From Poronia punctata (Eukaryota > Ascomycota > Sordariomycetes > Xylariales > Xylariaceae): a DNA stretch of 26,290 nucleotides. The stretch covers positions 1 through 26,290 of the forward strand of contig MU401822.1 in NCBI GenBank assembly GCA_022579005.1, in the 5' to 3' direction. Of this stretch, positions 1 through 11,476 are shown piece by piece (position 1 is the stretch's first letter; each line of letters begins with the position of its first letter). A program made the position numbers and the translations under genes. Under the pieces are notes generated by a model. It saw only the letters and a program-made list of their open reading frames with translations, searched no databases and was not told where the DNA came from.

Positions 1-1414
1 TAAAATATAATATAAAAAACTATTATATTAATATTATATAATTTTTAAATTATAACCTTTTTACGTTTTTATATATAAAAAAAATTAAAAGTAGATATTT
101 TATATTAACTATTTTATAAAATCTTTATATTTATTTTTTTACTTATACTTTTAAAAAAAGTAAAATTTGCTAATATAATTATAACTTGTTTTTTATATAT
201 AGCATATAAATTAGTACTTATTTTATAAGTAGTTAATATTTAAATAGTAAACTAGTAGCGCTTATATTTGTTTTATAAGCAAAGATTTTTATAATATAAG
301 CTTTAGTAGCCTTTTAAAGTATAGTAAGCGCTATAAATTAAATATAAAAAGCTAAATTATATTTAAATATAATCTTTTAAATAACTTGCTAAAAAAAAAA
401 ACAAAAAATTAATAAATTATAGCTTTTTTAGTACTTGCAAATTTCCTAAAGTGCAACTACTTAATTTTGTTAGCGTTGTATTATAATATACTAATTTTGT
501 ACTAATTAATTACTTACTACTAAGTTTTTATTTATGTTTAAAAAGACAAATACTGCTTTTTGCTACTTTAAATAATTTTATTAATATGCTTTTTTTTTTT
601 ATATTATATACTTTTGCTTTGCTTTTTTTAGCAAGTTAAGTTAAAGATTTTTATAGCGCTTTTATTATAAGTTGCTAGGTTAGTTAGTACTTTTAAACTT
701 AGTTAAGCAAAAAAGAAAGTAAAGAGAAGCTAGAACTAGTTAGGCTGTTTATATTTATAAAACTATTTTTAAACATATTTTATACTATACTTTATATATT
801 ATAATAATAAAGCAGTAGCGGTGTTTTTTTAATTACTTATAATTAATAAACGTAATTTATTATAGTAACAATTTTAATAAAACTATAATTATTATTAAAG
901 TATAAAAACTAGCTATTTAATAATATTTAAAGTAAACAACTAAATAATAAATTTAAATTAAATAAAGGTTTTAAAGCTAGTAGCATTATAAAATATTGTT
1001 GCTATATAAAAATATGTAAAAAGAAATGTATAAAAAAAAACGTGCAAAAAAAAAACTAAGCTAGTAAGCAAGAAATTTATATATTTTAATACAGTATATA
1101 AATACTATTTTCTATTAAGCTTAGGCTTTTTTAAAATTAGTAAAATTTCTTTTTATTATAAGGTTTAAAATATATAATTATAAAAATAAATATATAGTAT
1201 ATTTACTTTTTTTTTATCTTTTAGATTTTTAAGTTATTAGTTTAAATTATTGCTTTTATGTTTTTTAAATTATACTATAACAATAAAAGTTAAAAGGTTT
1301 AGTTAAGCTAATATTAAAATGTTTGCAAAAAATGTTAAAAATAACAACTTTAGTAACTTTGCTTTTTTATATACTTTAGTTTAAAATAAAGACATTTTAA
1401 GCCTAAATATAAAT

Positions 1415-1473
1415 AAGCTTTTAAAGCATTTTAGTTTTAAGCTTTTAAAGCATTTTAGTTTTAAGCTTTTAAA
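1415..1473. repeat. 24-base tandem duplication
   Basis: The unit starting AAGCTTTTAAAGCATTTT recurs exactly at 1415 and 1439, and a partial third copy starts at 1463. It lies inside the AT-rich arm. Because the copies are identical although the surroundings are heavily mutated, the duplication probably happened after most of the decay. Confidence 0.8.
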
Positions 1474-4300
1474 TTTACTTTTATTAATATGCTTTTTAAC
1501 CTTTTTTAAAACTTAAAATAAGCAGTACTATATATATATAAAAAGAATTAAAGCAAAATTTTATAAATAGTTTAAAACAACTAAGTTTTACTATTAGCAT
1601 AATATATTTTAAAAAAAAGTAGATAATATAAAAAAAATATAGCTAACTAAAAAAAAGAAAACAAGTTTAGCATAGAAAAAGTTTAACTAAGTAGCGTAGC
1701 AAGCAAATAAAATACTAATAATTAAATATAAAGCTTATAGCAAGGTTTTGCGCTATTTTATATTTTTAAAATTAATAAGCACTAGCTTAATAAGCAAGCA
1801 TATTTAGTTTAAAAACTATAGTTTATACTAAAAAAAGTAATTAAAAAGTAATAACTTTAGTAAAAAAGTATATATATTATTTAGCTATATACTAATTATA
1901 TACTAATTATTTAATAAAATAAATAAGTTACTTTTTTAGCAACTAAGCTTTTGCTTTATGCGTAGATTAAAAGCAACTTATTATTTAATGTAATTAAAAA
2001 CCTATATATTATTATATAGCAAAAGCATATTGCTTTATATTAAAGTTTACTTTTAAAAAAAGGTTTTTATACTTTTTGCTTAAAATATTTTTAAAAGATT
2101 ATTGCTTATTAACTAGTAAAATAAGTAGTAAAGTTATAAGTAAGCGTTATATATAATATATAAACGTTTTTAAATATATAGATCTGCTATTAAAGTATAT
2201 ATGTGCATTTTATTAATACAAATTAAATACCTTGCTATGTTTTAATTAATATTTAAAAATGTAACTTAAAAGAAGCAGAACTTAATATAAATGCTATATT
2301 TACTGCTTTAAAACAGTTTAAACTATATTACGCTATTAAAACTTATATAGCAAACAATAGTTTAAGCTTTAAAATTAAATATATTACTAAGTAACTTAGC
2401 AATATAGCTAATGTAGTTACTTATTTAAGCTGCTTTTTTTATATAATATAGCTAGTATTAAAAGCGTTTTTAGCAAATTTAAGTATTAATAATTTAAACT
2501 AAACTAGTATTTTAGGTAATTTTAGCAGCACAGTATAAAAAGTATATTTAAAAAATATACTAATTATATACTAATTTTTAATCTTTTAGCTAATAATAGT
2601 AGTTTTAAAGCTTAGCTATATATATTAACAATAGCGCTAAGCGTAAAAAAAAATTTACTAGTACGCAAGCTTAGCTTATATAATATAAAGAACTTAATAT
2701 TTAATAACTACTTAAAATAGTTAGTAATGTTAAAACTAAATAAAACTTTTATATTATAATGCTAAAATAAGTATTGTAGCTTTGCTTTACTATTATAAAG
2801 TTTATTAAGATTTATAAGCAAGAAAATAAGTATATGCTTACTTTTAAAATATAAAATTATATTTAACTTATTATTATAATCTGTTAGCTTTTTAGTTTTT
2901 TTATTAATAACTTTAACTTTTTAAAAAATAATTAAATTAGTTATATTTTAACTAAATACTTTGTTATTATAAAGCATTTAACTAAATATAAAAAGCAAGT
3001 AAATAAAAAGCGTACTAAAAAAATAGCTTTTAACTGCTTTAGCTTTAAAAAGCTAGCAAAAAAACTGCATAATATATAGGCAAAAGTAAAAAAGTATATT
3101 AAAAAAGCGTTTATTAAAAATAAACATATACTTAAAATAGCTATATTACTTTACTTGCTTAGTGCTAGTATGCTATTTTTTTAAACTGCTAAGTTTAATA
3201 GTTAGTTTAAATATTTTAACTATAACAAAAATAAAGTTAATATTTACTACGTAGCTGCTACTATTAAAAAACTAAAGGCTATATATTAACTTTACTAAAA
3301 AAGGTTTAATTTTAAACGTTTTATTACTTTAAGTTTTACTTGTAGTAGTATAACTAAAATAATGCTTATATTGCAATTAAGCCTTAAAAAAGTATATAAA
3401 CTTATTTATATATACTTATTTAATATTTTTAAAGTTACTAACTTTTATAAAGTATTTTTTAGTTTAGCTTAAGCAGTAGCTTTAAATTATTAGATTGCGT
3501 TATTAACAATTTTTTAAATATAAGTAAGTTAAAAAATATTACTTATTAGTTATATTATAAATGCTAAAATTTATTTAAAAATAAATAAAAAAATAAATAT
3601 TTTACAGTTTTAGTTACGTTTAAAACCGACTAACTTTAATTTTACAGCTTTTGCTTAAAATATCTTTATAGTTTAAGCTGCTTTAGTACTTATAAAGCAT
3701 ATATAAAGCTAAGCAAAAGCTATATATAAAAATTAGTAAACTTAGATTGTTATAAACACTTTTTATAAGGCTATAATAATTAACTTTTACTTATATATAA
3801 ATAAAAACTTTAAAAACGCATTTTTTAATAGTAAAAATATTATTATATATAGTAAGTATATTAAAAAGCTAAAAGCAGCACTACAACTGCTAAATTTGTT
3901 TTTAAGCTATAAAAGTAAACTTTTTAATATTAACAATTTTAATAATAATAACAAATTAATAAATAATAAACTAAATAATACCTAAAATCTTAGCTTAATA
4001 TAATAAAAGCTTTATAAAAACAAGATATAGTTATTAATAAGCAGGACGCAGCTAAAAAAAGATAATTTATTTAAGTTAAAAGCATATAGTACTTTGCTTT
4101 AAAAATAAGTTTAAATAGCATTAAAATAAAATACTACCTAGTTTAGCTAATTAAATAAATATTTATAAATAAAAGTTATATAAAATTATACTAATTATAT
4201 ACTAATTATAATAAAGTACTATATTATTAGTTAAAAATTATATATTAAACTTTAAATTATAAATAAAATTATAAATATTAAAGCACTTAAAGTAAGTAAG

Positions 4301-4370
4301 TATATATATATATATATATATTTAAATTTAAATTTTAATTTATATATAGCTATATATATATATATATATT
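4301..4370. repeat. TA dinucleotide runs
   Basis: Two runs of alternating T and A (4301-4320 and about 4347-4368) are separated by an A/T-only spacer. They are simple-sequence DNA within the AT-rich arm, with no coding potential. Confidence 0.8.
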
Positions 4371-6780
4371 TAAATTTATAAAGTTTTAAAAATATTTATA
4401 AAGTTTTATTTTTATAATATATATAATTTATATATAATATTATTAAACTATTAATATTTTATATATAGTAGTAGCTAGGCTAAAAAAGTAGTTAAAAGTA
4501 GCAAAATATTTTTACTTTTATGCTTTTACTTTAAAAATTTTTTATTATACTTATATATATATATTTTTAACTTTTTTACTTATACTTTACTTTTGTTATA
4601 TTTTTTACCTAATTAAAAGTTTTGTTATTTTAAGTTACGCCTTTGTTTTATAAAGTAAAATTAGTTAGTTATTTTATATTTTATACTTATATTATATATA
4701 TTTAGCTAATAAATACTTTATAGTACTTAGTTACTTATAATTTTATTATTAGCTTTATTTAAGCTACTAGCCTTTTGCTATAAAAAGTATGTTTTTTTAC
4801 TTTATATATTAATTTATACTAATTTTTCTAAGCAATATTAAAGCGTAAAGCAAAAAAATTTACGCTGTTGCCTTTATTAAAGCAGCGCAAAAAGAAAACT
4901 AAACTATTTATTAATTTATATATAAAAAAAGCTTATAAGCGTGCTATAGCTTTAATACTTATATAAAAAAAATATAAAAATGCTAAACAACGCTTATACT
5001 AATAAATTAAGCATAAAAAAAATGTGTAAAAGTAAAAAAATGCTATAGCTAGCACTATTAATAAAGCTGCTATATTTATAATAATTTATAAAGAGGTTAA
5101 GGCTATATAGTAAGTTATATACTTTATTTATATACTAATTTATATTAATTTGTTAGCTACTTTTAAAATAAACACTTAAAGCAAATTGCTTAAAAAAATA
5201 ACATTTTTTATAAGCTTACTACTTTTAAAACTAGTTTAAACTTTTAATTAACTAATATTTAAAATAGTAGTATTATTATTAAGTTTTTAATAAAAAAAGG
5301 CATAGGTTTTATTATTAACTTAAAAAATGTTATTAAAAAGTTTAATATATTAAAAAATAAAAGCGTTTTATATAATACTTTTAATAACTAACAAAATAAT
5401 AAGTAGTTTAAACTAATAAAGCAAATTATTAAGTATGCGCAAAACTAAGCAACCTATTTAGCTTAAAATATTATTAAATATAAAAAAATATATACTTTAA
5501 ATAGTACTACTTATAAAAAGCTTAAATATAATATAAAAAAAAAGGTTAAAAAAGTAATACTAACTAATAATTAATTTATATTAAAAACTTTGCTAACTTA
5601 CTATTATATAGCAACTTTTTATTATTTTCTTTTGCTTAAACGCTTAAAAAGCTAACTATATAAGATAGCGTCTTATTATTAATAATATATTTAATAAAGC
5701 AGTTTAATATGTTTACTATTTATTATAAAATAGGAAATTTTTATAAACTTACTTTTAAACTATGCTTATAAAGCATATTTAGCATATAAATATTTATTTA
5801 TTAAATTTAATGCATACTAATTATATATAAGACCTTTAGTATAAAAGCTATATAGTATAAAAAAACTATTATATTAAAGCTTTAAAAACCTTTTATTATA
5901 AAATTTAATTTTAGCGCTACTAATTAGTAGTTGTTTTTTTTTTAGTTTAAAAAGCAGTAAAAAATAAAAACTTTGCTTTTTAAGCAATTATATATTATTT
6001 AAATAAAAAAAGCTTGCTAATATATATACTATTTACTTTAACTAAGCATAACGTGCTTTGCTAAATAATTAGCTATACTTTATTTAAAGTTAATAATTAA
6101 AAAAAGCTTTTTTTAAAAGCAAGCTAAGCAATTACTTAAATTTATAAACAAAAACTATATATATTTTTATATTTTAATATACTAATTATATACTAATTAT
6201 TATAAAGTTTGTAAACTATATACTTTGTTTTTAATAAAAGCTAAAAAGCTAAGTATTAGCTTTTTATAGTTAATAAGTACTTAGTTTAGTAAAGTATTTA
6301 GTACGCTTACTATAAAAGGTATGCTTTTAAAAGTTTTTAGTTAAAGCTACCTTATAAAAAACTAAAACTAAAACTTAAAAAACTACTTATTACTTAGTTA
6401 AAATAATTTTTAGTATAAGCAAAACAAAGTAATATATAAAAATGCTATAAAACCTAAGCAAAACGTTACTATAGTGTTAATATATTTGCTTAATTAAAAA
6501 AATAAAGTACTTACTTAAGTATAAAAAAATTATATTTAAAATCTTTAATTAAGCTTTTACTTTTTAGCTACTAGTATACTGCTTAATATTAAATTAATTA
6601 TAATATTTATTATAACTAAAATATATAATATAATAAAGTTTTTAAGTAAAAATATATATATAGTAAAAAATTATTTATATATAATTTAAAAAAAGCAAGT
6701 TTAAAACTATACGTTAGTTAAAAGTAAATATATAATATACTAATTATATACTAATAGCATAATTAATAGTATTAAATTTT

Positions 6781-7050
6781 TACTTGTTTTTTTACTTACA
6801 AGCTTTTTAGCATTTAGTTGTTATTACCTATTTACTTATAAACTTTTTAGTATTTAGTTATAAGTACTTATTTACTTATAAGTCTATTAGCATTTGCTTA
6901 TAAGTACTTATTTAGCCTTAGCATTTTGTTATAAGTACCTATTTACTTATAAGTCTTTTAGCATTTTGTTATAAGTACCTATCTACCTATAGGTCCCTTA
7001 GCATTTGGCCGTAGGTACCTATGGGTCTATTTACCTACTAGGTCCTCCTT
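6781..7050. repeat. ~40-base tandem repeat across the AT/GC boundary
   Basis: The word AGCATTT (AGTATTT once) recurs at about 6809, 6849, 6889, 6919, 6960 and 7000, giving spacings near 40 bases with one shorter copy. Each copy carries a TAAGTACCTATTTACTTATAA-like segment. The last copies keep GGTACCTAT and CTACCTATAGG, whereas copies further left read AAGTACTTAT and TTACTTATAA, that is, the same unit with C-to-T and G-to-A changes. The array therefore bridges decayed and intact DNA. Confidence 0.8.
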
Positions 7051-8366
7051 TAATAGGTCGGGTCCGGCCAACCCTAATCGTAGACGTTTAAAGTCCGAAT
7101 ACAAGCCATCAAAAGGCGGGTACATGTAAGTAAAAAACAAGTTATAGGGAGGTTTATCTTGCTTTGGATTCCTTTTAAAAGTTGTTATTTGTTTTACCTT
7201 TTTTTAAAGAAAATAATAATTATAATGGCGAGGATATCGATTTATCATCTACGACGTACTTGTAGCCTGGCCCTCACCGATTTCAACGCCAAGTTCTGCC
7301 AAGGATGTCAAGTCTTAATTGTACGGGGACAGCACCAATGGGAAAGAGCCGCAACTCGGAAGGTTGGAGGCACAGAACTCGAGGCCATGCTCACTTGGGG
7401 TTGATGCTGACCGCTGACGCTTTCCTCGGGTAAGGACGATGCTTGATGTTGCCTAACCTTGTGTAATACCGGACCTACTAGAGACTAGCAACGCGGTATC
7501 TACAACCTAGCCTAGTACCTAGGGACCACGCCGTTTTATACGTGTACATCGTCCCGCTTTGCAGTCCCGACCCATTTCCCTCTCAGCCTTGGAACAACCA
7601 GAAGGATAATCACCAAAATCTCACCTTTTTTCATATGGGGCGCAGGTACATCCTATTTGTCCTCTAACGGCTTTCTCTTCGTTTTTATCGTGTCTTGCTA
7701 CAAAGTACCAATGCCGTACAGAGGGTGCGAGGGAGACTGGGGTCTTCATTGGAAGTTTTTTCGTTGAGCACCCCTCATTATCCCGATCTATTGGCTGTCA
7801 TGTAACCACACGGCCATAACAGACCCGACTTGCATAAGCAACGACCTTGATGCTCTCGAATAGCAATATGTCTTGCAGAAGGTTGATGCGTCCCTTCTTC
7901 ACTCGCTGCTTCTTTATCCCACCTGAAGAGACCAGGCTGCGTGTCGGACGACAGCCTAGGATCAGCTACATACCCTCCCTACCCCAACTCCAACCTGACG
8001 TAGTATCCTAGGTGGTGAACTGCATTTGCCATTGCCCTCTCCATCTCAGGCTGACTGTCGAGGTTGCTTTCAGGCAAATTGGATAGGGTGTTTGTTTCAT
8101 CAATCTACACTCTTAGTTGATAGTGCCTGGACTATTGCAATTTAGTAATCCGTGGCCATTTGGCGATCAAAGTCGAGATAGCTCTTAATCTATATTGCCC
8201 CTTGTTTGCGACGGTGTGTGATTGAATGCCGACGTGGATTTTCGGACGAGGAGTAACTTCCTACCCATAGTTTCGACCGGCTGACCCCGCTCCGGTCTAT
8301 CTCTTTTCCAAAAAGGCCCCAAATTCGAGCAATGAGAGGCGCCTAGGCCTGCGCCACTTCCGAGAA
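7051..8366. other. Intergenic, left edge of gene island
   Basis: Base composition becomes normal here. I see no credible gene: a short open frame at 7159-7404 begins in low-complexity sequence and resembles nothing I know. The stretch includes TACCTAGG-type words (around 7500-7525), similar to words in the neighbouring tandem repeat, and presumably holds the promoter of the gene starting at 8367. Confidence 0.6.
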
Positions 8367-9998
8367 ATGACAATGGGTTTCGCCGTGCTCATCCTCCCGC
8401 TCCTTGCTTCCCTCCCCTCTTCAGTTCTCGGTGCCGCAGCCCGGTTCGCAGTGGTGGAGGATGTGGCAATTCTCCCGGCCGGCAATGCCGGGGTACTGCC
8501 GCGATGGTATAATATGAAAAGCATACCAGCGACACCGGCGGAACTGCTGAGCCCCAACCCTGGGGATATCTTCTTCCGGAATGGCGAGGACGGTGGCTCG
8601 CAAAAGGCGCTCGTGCAGTGCCCGGCCGGCCAGCACAGCTGCGTAGAGGCAGAGGGACCGGATTTCTGCTGCGGCAACGACCGGTACTGCTATCTAGACA
8701 AGGACTGGAATACAAAGTGCTGCTCGCTAGGCAACAAGTGTGAAGAGTCATACTGCGATGCAGCGCATATCTTCTGCAACACGACGATAACCTCAACCAT
8801 CACCACAACCGTGGCCCCGACGGAAACTGATGATAGGAGCGGATCCGAAATAGGCACTGCAACGGTCATCGTAACCCCAATTATCAGCCCGGCGTGTTGT
8901 GACCGCGCGTGTGGCGATTCCTCCTTCTCGTGCGCCCAGACCTTCGGAGGACAGTGCTGCCAATACGGTTTCAAGTGTGCCTTGAATTCGGATTGTATTG
9001 CGGACCCGACACAGTCGACGAGCGATACTATCTCCAGTGTCGTATCCATCATCCCACCAGGCTGCACCGCGGCGACACAGTTCTCCTGTGCCCAGACCGA
9101 CGGCGGCGGGTGCTGCGACGTCGGCTCCGTCTGCGTCTACCAGGACGTTGCGCCCGCTACCTCGACAGCCGCATGCTCTCCAAGTCCCGACCCATCGGAC
9201 GGTAACGGCTCATCGGGCGCTCTATCGAACGACGGGCGAGTCGGCGTCGGCGTTGGTGTTGCGCTAGGGGCAGCCATAATCATCGGAGCTGTAACATGGC
9301 TCTGCATCCGCCGCCGACGGCAAAAGGGTCACGGGAAGTCTAACGCATCGGCATACGAAATGGCGCAGGATCGCGGGGTTGGTGGTATGCCGACAACAAT
9401 AACCACAACACCCGGACGGTCCCCGGGCGGAAGGGGCGGCGGCTTGGCCGTCAGACTAGGGAGAGCGCGAAGTCGCTATTCCCAAATGGCAGCGGGTCCC
9501 CTGACACCGTGGACGCGCCGTTCCGTCTTTTCAGAATCCAGCGACACTACCATCTCCTCGGCCCGCCCACCTTTACATGACCATGGACGCGTATATAGCT
9601 ATTTCGGCCCTAGCGCTGTGCCGGGCCCCTTCACCGAACGTGAGGAAGACGAATACCTTGCACGTGAAAGGGAAGGCACGGTCTCTGCATCGCCGCCGAA
9701 TGCGCCCCCGGTGCGTGATAGTACCGTGCCTTTCTCGGCCGACGTACCATATCATCCTGATAATATCATGAGGCCGGTTGAGCTGGGCGACGGTAAAGAT
9801 GAGAAGAAGGAGAAAGACAAGGGACAAGAGGGCGGTAATCCGATTGTGATTGAATCGGAAGTTGAAGGGGACCCCACCGCAGGCCGTTTCGAACTCATGG
9901 GAAGCTTGGGTACCCCTTCTCCTCTAAATCCAGATGGGATTGAAGAGCGGGCTGAAAAGGGGTCGACGCCACAGCCCCAGGATGCTGAGAAAAGGTAA
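8367..9998 (+). CDS. Cys-rich single-pass membrane protein, hypothetical
   Basis: An intronless frame of 543 residues. I do not recognise a named family. Residues 1-22 form a signal peptide (a second ATG two codons later is an equally good start). The outer part, about residues 23-290, is rich in cysteine (Cys from about 85 to 270), with repeats of the form SCAQT-x-GG-x-CC-x-x-G-x-x-C seen twice and a related CC-rich segment before them, joined by Thr/Ser-rich linkers that are probably O-glycosylated. Residues 292-314 are a Gly/Ala/Val/Ile transmembrane helix followed by RRRR at 315-318. The 225-residue tail is low-complexity, Pro/Gly/Arg-rich and then acidic, so probably disordered and cytosolic. 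The architecture resembles fungal wall-sensor or mucin-like surface proteins, but that role is inference. It is convergent with cdc14. Confidence 0.85.
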   Translation: MTMGFAVLILPLLASLPSSVLGAAARFAVVEDVAILPAGNAGVLPRWYNMKSIPATPAELLSPNPGDIFFRNGEDGGSQKALVQCPAGQHSCVEAEGPDFCCGNDRYCYLDKDWNTKCCSLGNKCEESYCDAAHIFCNTTITSTITTTVAPTETDDRSGSEIGTATVIVTPIISPACCDRACGDSSFSCAQTFGGQCCQYGFKCALNSDCIADPTQSTSDTISSVVSIIPPGCTAATQFSCAQTDGGGCCDVGSVCVYQDVAPATSTAACSPSPDPSDGNGSSGALSNDGRVGVGVGVALGAAIIIGAVTWLCIRRRRQKGHGKSNASAYEMAQDRGVGGMPTTITTTPGRSPGGRGGGLAVRLGRARSRYSQMAAGPLTPWTRRSVFSESSDTTISSARPPLHDHGRVYSYFGPSAVPGPFTEREEDEYLAREREGTVSASPPNAPPVRDSTVPFSADVPYHPDNIMRPVELGDGKDEKKEKDKGQEGGNPIVIESEVEGDPTAGRFELMGSLGTPSPLNPDGIEERAEKGSTPQPQDAEKR

Positions 9999-10491
9999 TG
10001 AAAGCGCTCCGCGGACGAAAAGAGTGAGGAGGGATATGGCAGAAAAACAGACTGCAATGCAAATCATTCTGTTGATATATAATTATCTTAGCGACCCGTA
10101 ATGCTCTCCTAGCAAATAATGTGCTAGACATCGGCTAACGAAGGTCTAATGTTTTCATCTTATACCCATTTTGCCTTTCATCGATTTGCTTTGCCCAGAT
10201 AAGAGTCCCACGGGCTGATTAAGTGACCGAAACACCTGTTCGCCCATTTCGCCAAACCACCAAACTCCAGTCGCGAAAACTATATATACAGTGACTATCG
10301 ATAATACGACAGTAAACAGACCCAGTTGTTTCCTTTGTTCCCTTGTAGTCGAAGGCATTTCCGAACCCCGACTAATCGTCAAATATAAAACGATAAAAAG
10401 AAAAAAGAAAATAACAGGAGAGTGGATATTGCAGAAGCGAGACGCCTCTCCCATCCCACCCGCAATATCAACCCAAGTCCTCGTATCCTGC
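9999..10491. other. Convergent intergenic spacer
   Basis: This spacer lies between the stop of the Cys-rich membrane protein and the stop of cdc14, which point toward each other, so it should contain both 3' ends. A plus-strand open frame entering cdc14 from 10291 is only the antisense shadow of its coding strand. I see no separate gene. Confidence 0.6.
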
Positions 10492-11476
10492 CTACGCCAC
10501 AACACCGCCAAAAAGCGTATTCTGCCGCAAATCCTTGACGAGTTCCTCGACACTATTCAGATGTCTGCCCAACAAAGCCTGCTTCTCCTCCTGCGTACGC
10601 GTGACACAACCACCACCACCACCACCACCACCACCACCACCACCATCCGCCGACCTCGGTCTCGCGCCTCCCGAAGAACCGGCAAAGAGTTTACTGGGAC
10701 TGCGCTGTCCCGCGCTGCTAGGCGTCTCGGGCATGAGGTAGAAGTACAAGAACTCGATGAGTTTGAGCTTGACGTCTCGACTTGTACTGCGCGATCGGAA
10801 GAGTGATGTGACTGCTAACAAGCCGTCGAGGTTCTCGAATGTTCGCGTGTTTTGCGGGGTGTCGATTAATGCGGTCACGAGGGTTAGGAGGGTGGCGGAT
10901 TGGATGGCGGGACAGAAGGATGGTTCTATTAGGTCGAGGAGGATCTAATTTTTTTGGGGGGGGCAAGAGATGTTAGTTAGTATAGTGGAAATCCCCCCCC
11001 CCTTTTTTTTTTGCGCATAGGATTAGTTAGTTAGGTATACTTACATTCATGTACATCTCCCTGGAAAAAAGCGCCTTGCTAGGCGGATGCAGAAGCATTA
11101 ACCCCTGAATCAAATCCAGAGCGTTTAGGATCAACAAGTCGTTTGATCCGTCGCTTCCCTTGGATAATAAGCGATCGAGCGTGTTGACGAGACGCACTGC
11201 GACGTTCCATTCGAAACCTTCTTGTAATTTGAAGAATTCGTAGAATGCAGGGTCGTTGGCGAGCTCGGAGAGGGGTTTGGTGGTTGATGTTGAGGTTGAT
11301 GGGGGAGGAGATTGGGATTCTTGGTCTTGGGTTGTTGGTGGTGGTTGTTGTTGTTGTGGTTGTCGCGAGAGACAGATATTCGCCAAGAGACCTTCTACTT
11401 GTCGCAGACCTTTGCGGATTTTCCCGCCGTCAAAGGAGGATAGGTTGTCGAATGCGAGGGAGAGGAGGTTCTCCAT
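10492..11476 (-). CDS. cdc14: Cdc14-type septation initiation network protein
   Basis: Exons are 11476-11045 and 10944-10492, joined by a 100-base GTAAGT...TTAG intron (branch CTAAC), giving 294 residues. The start is MENLLSLAFDNL, because the frame upstream of it is low-quality sequence. Across the junction the protein reads EMYMN-ILLDLIEPSFCPAIQSA, then LTLVTALIDTPQNTRTFE, which is typical of the fungal Cdc14 family (Pfam CDC14, the S. pombe SIN component, not the Cdc14 phosphatase of yeast). The family is all-helical and partners the Sid1 kinase at the spindle pole body to trigger septum formation. Species-specific inserts are a Gln/Pro/Ser/Thr-rich loop near residues 38-65 and 12 consecutive glycines near the C-terminus. 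It is divergent from the GGPP synthase gene, with 1.5 kb between the starts. Confidence 0.85.
10609..10644. repeat. (ACC)12 microsatellite coding polyglycine in cdc14
   Basis: Twelve perfect ACC units on the plus strand read as twelve GGT glycine codons in the antisense cdc14 frame. It is a perfect trinucleotide array inside a coding exon, so its length is likely to vary among strains without changing frame. Confidence 0.95.

Larger units (their letters stand above)
1..7000. repeat. AT-rich, RIP-like decayed block (left arm)
   Basis: The stretch is almost entirely A and T, and stops occur in every frame; there is no open frame of about 60 codons anywhere in it. The remaining C and G sit mostly in GC, CT/AG and AC/GT steps, while TCA/TGA and CCA/TGG look essentially absent by eye. 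This is the pattern expected when repeated DNA (usually transposons) has been saturated with C-to-T changes by RIP or a related process, and it is inferred to be decayed repeats. I could not recognise any transposon family. Local structures are a 24-base tandem duplication at 1415-1473, (TA)n at 4301-4320, and a recurring ACTAATTATATACTAAT-like word. No gene is seen. Confidence 0.85.

Noticed and set aside
1..7000. Mitochondrial DNA or a centromere as the explanation for the AT-rich arms
   Set aside because: No mitochondrial gene, tRNA or rRNA is seen, and stops crowd all frames. A centromere-type AT-rich repeat block cannot be excluded, but the graded C-to-T repeat at the edge favours RIP decay.
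7159..7404. 81-codon plus-strand open frame at the island edge
   Set aside because: It starts in T/A-rich low-complexity sequence, shows no domain or signal and spans the composition boundary; probably chance.
10291..10806. 171-codon plus-strand open frame
   Set aside because: It overlaps the recognised cdc14 second exon in antisense and contains the poly-Thr reading of the ACC repeat.
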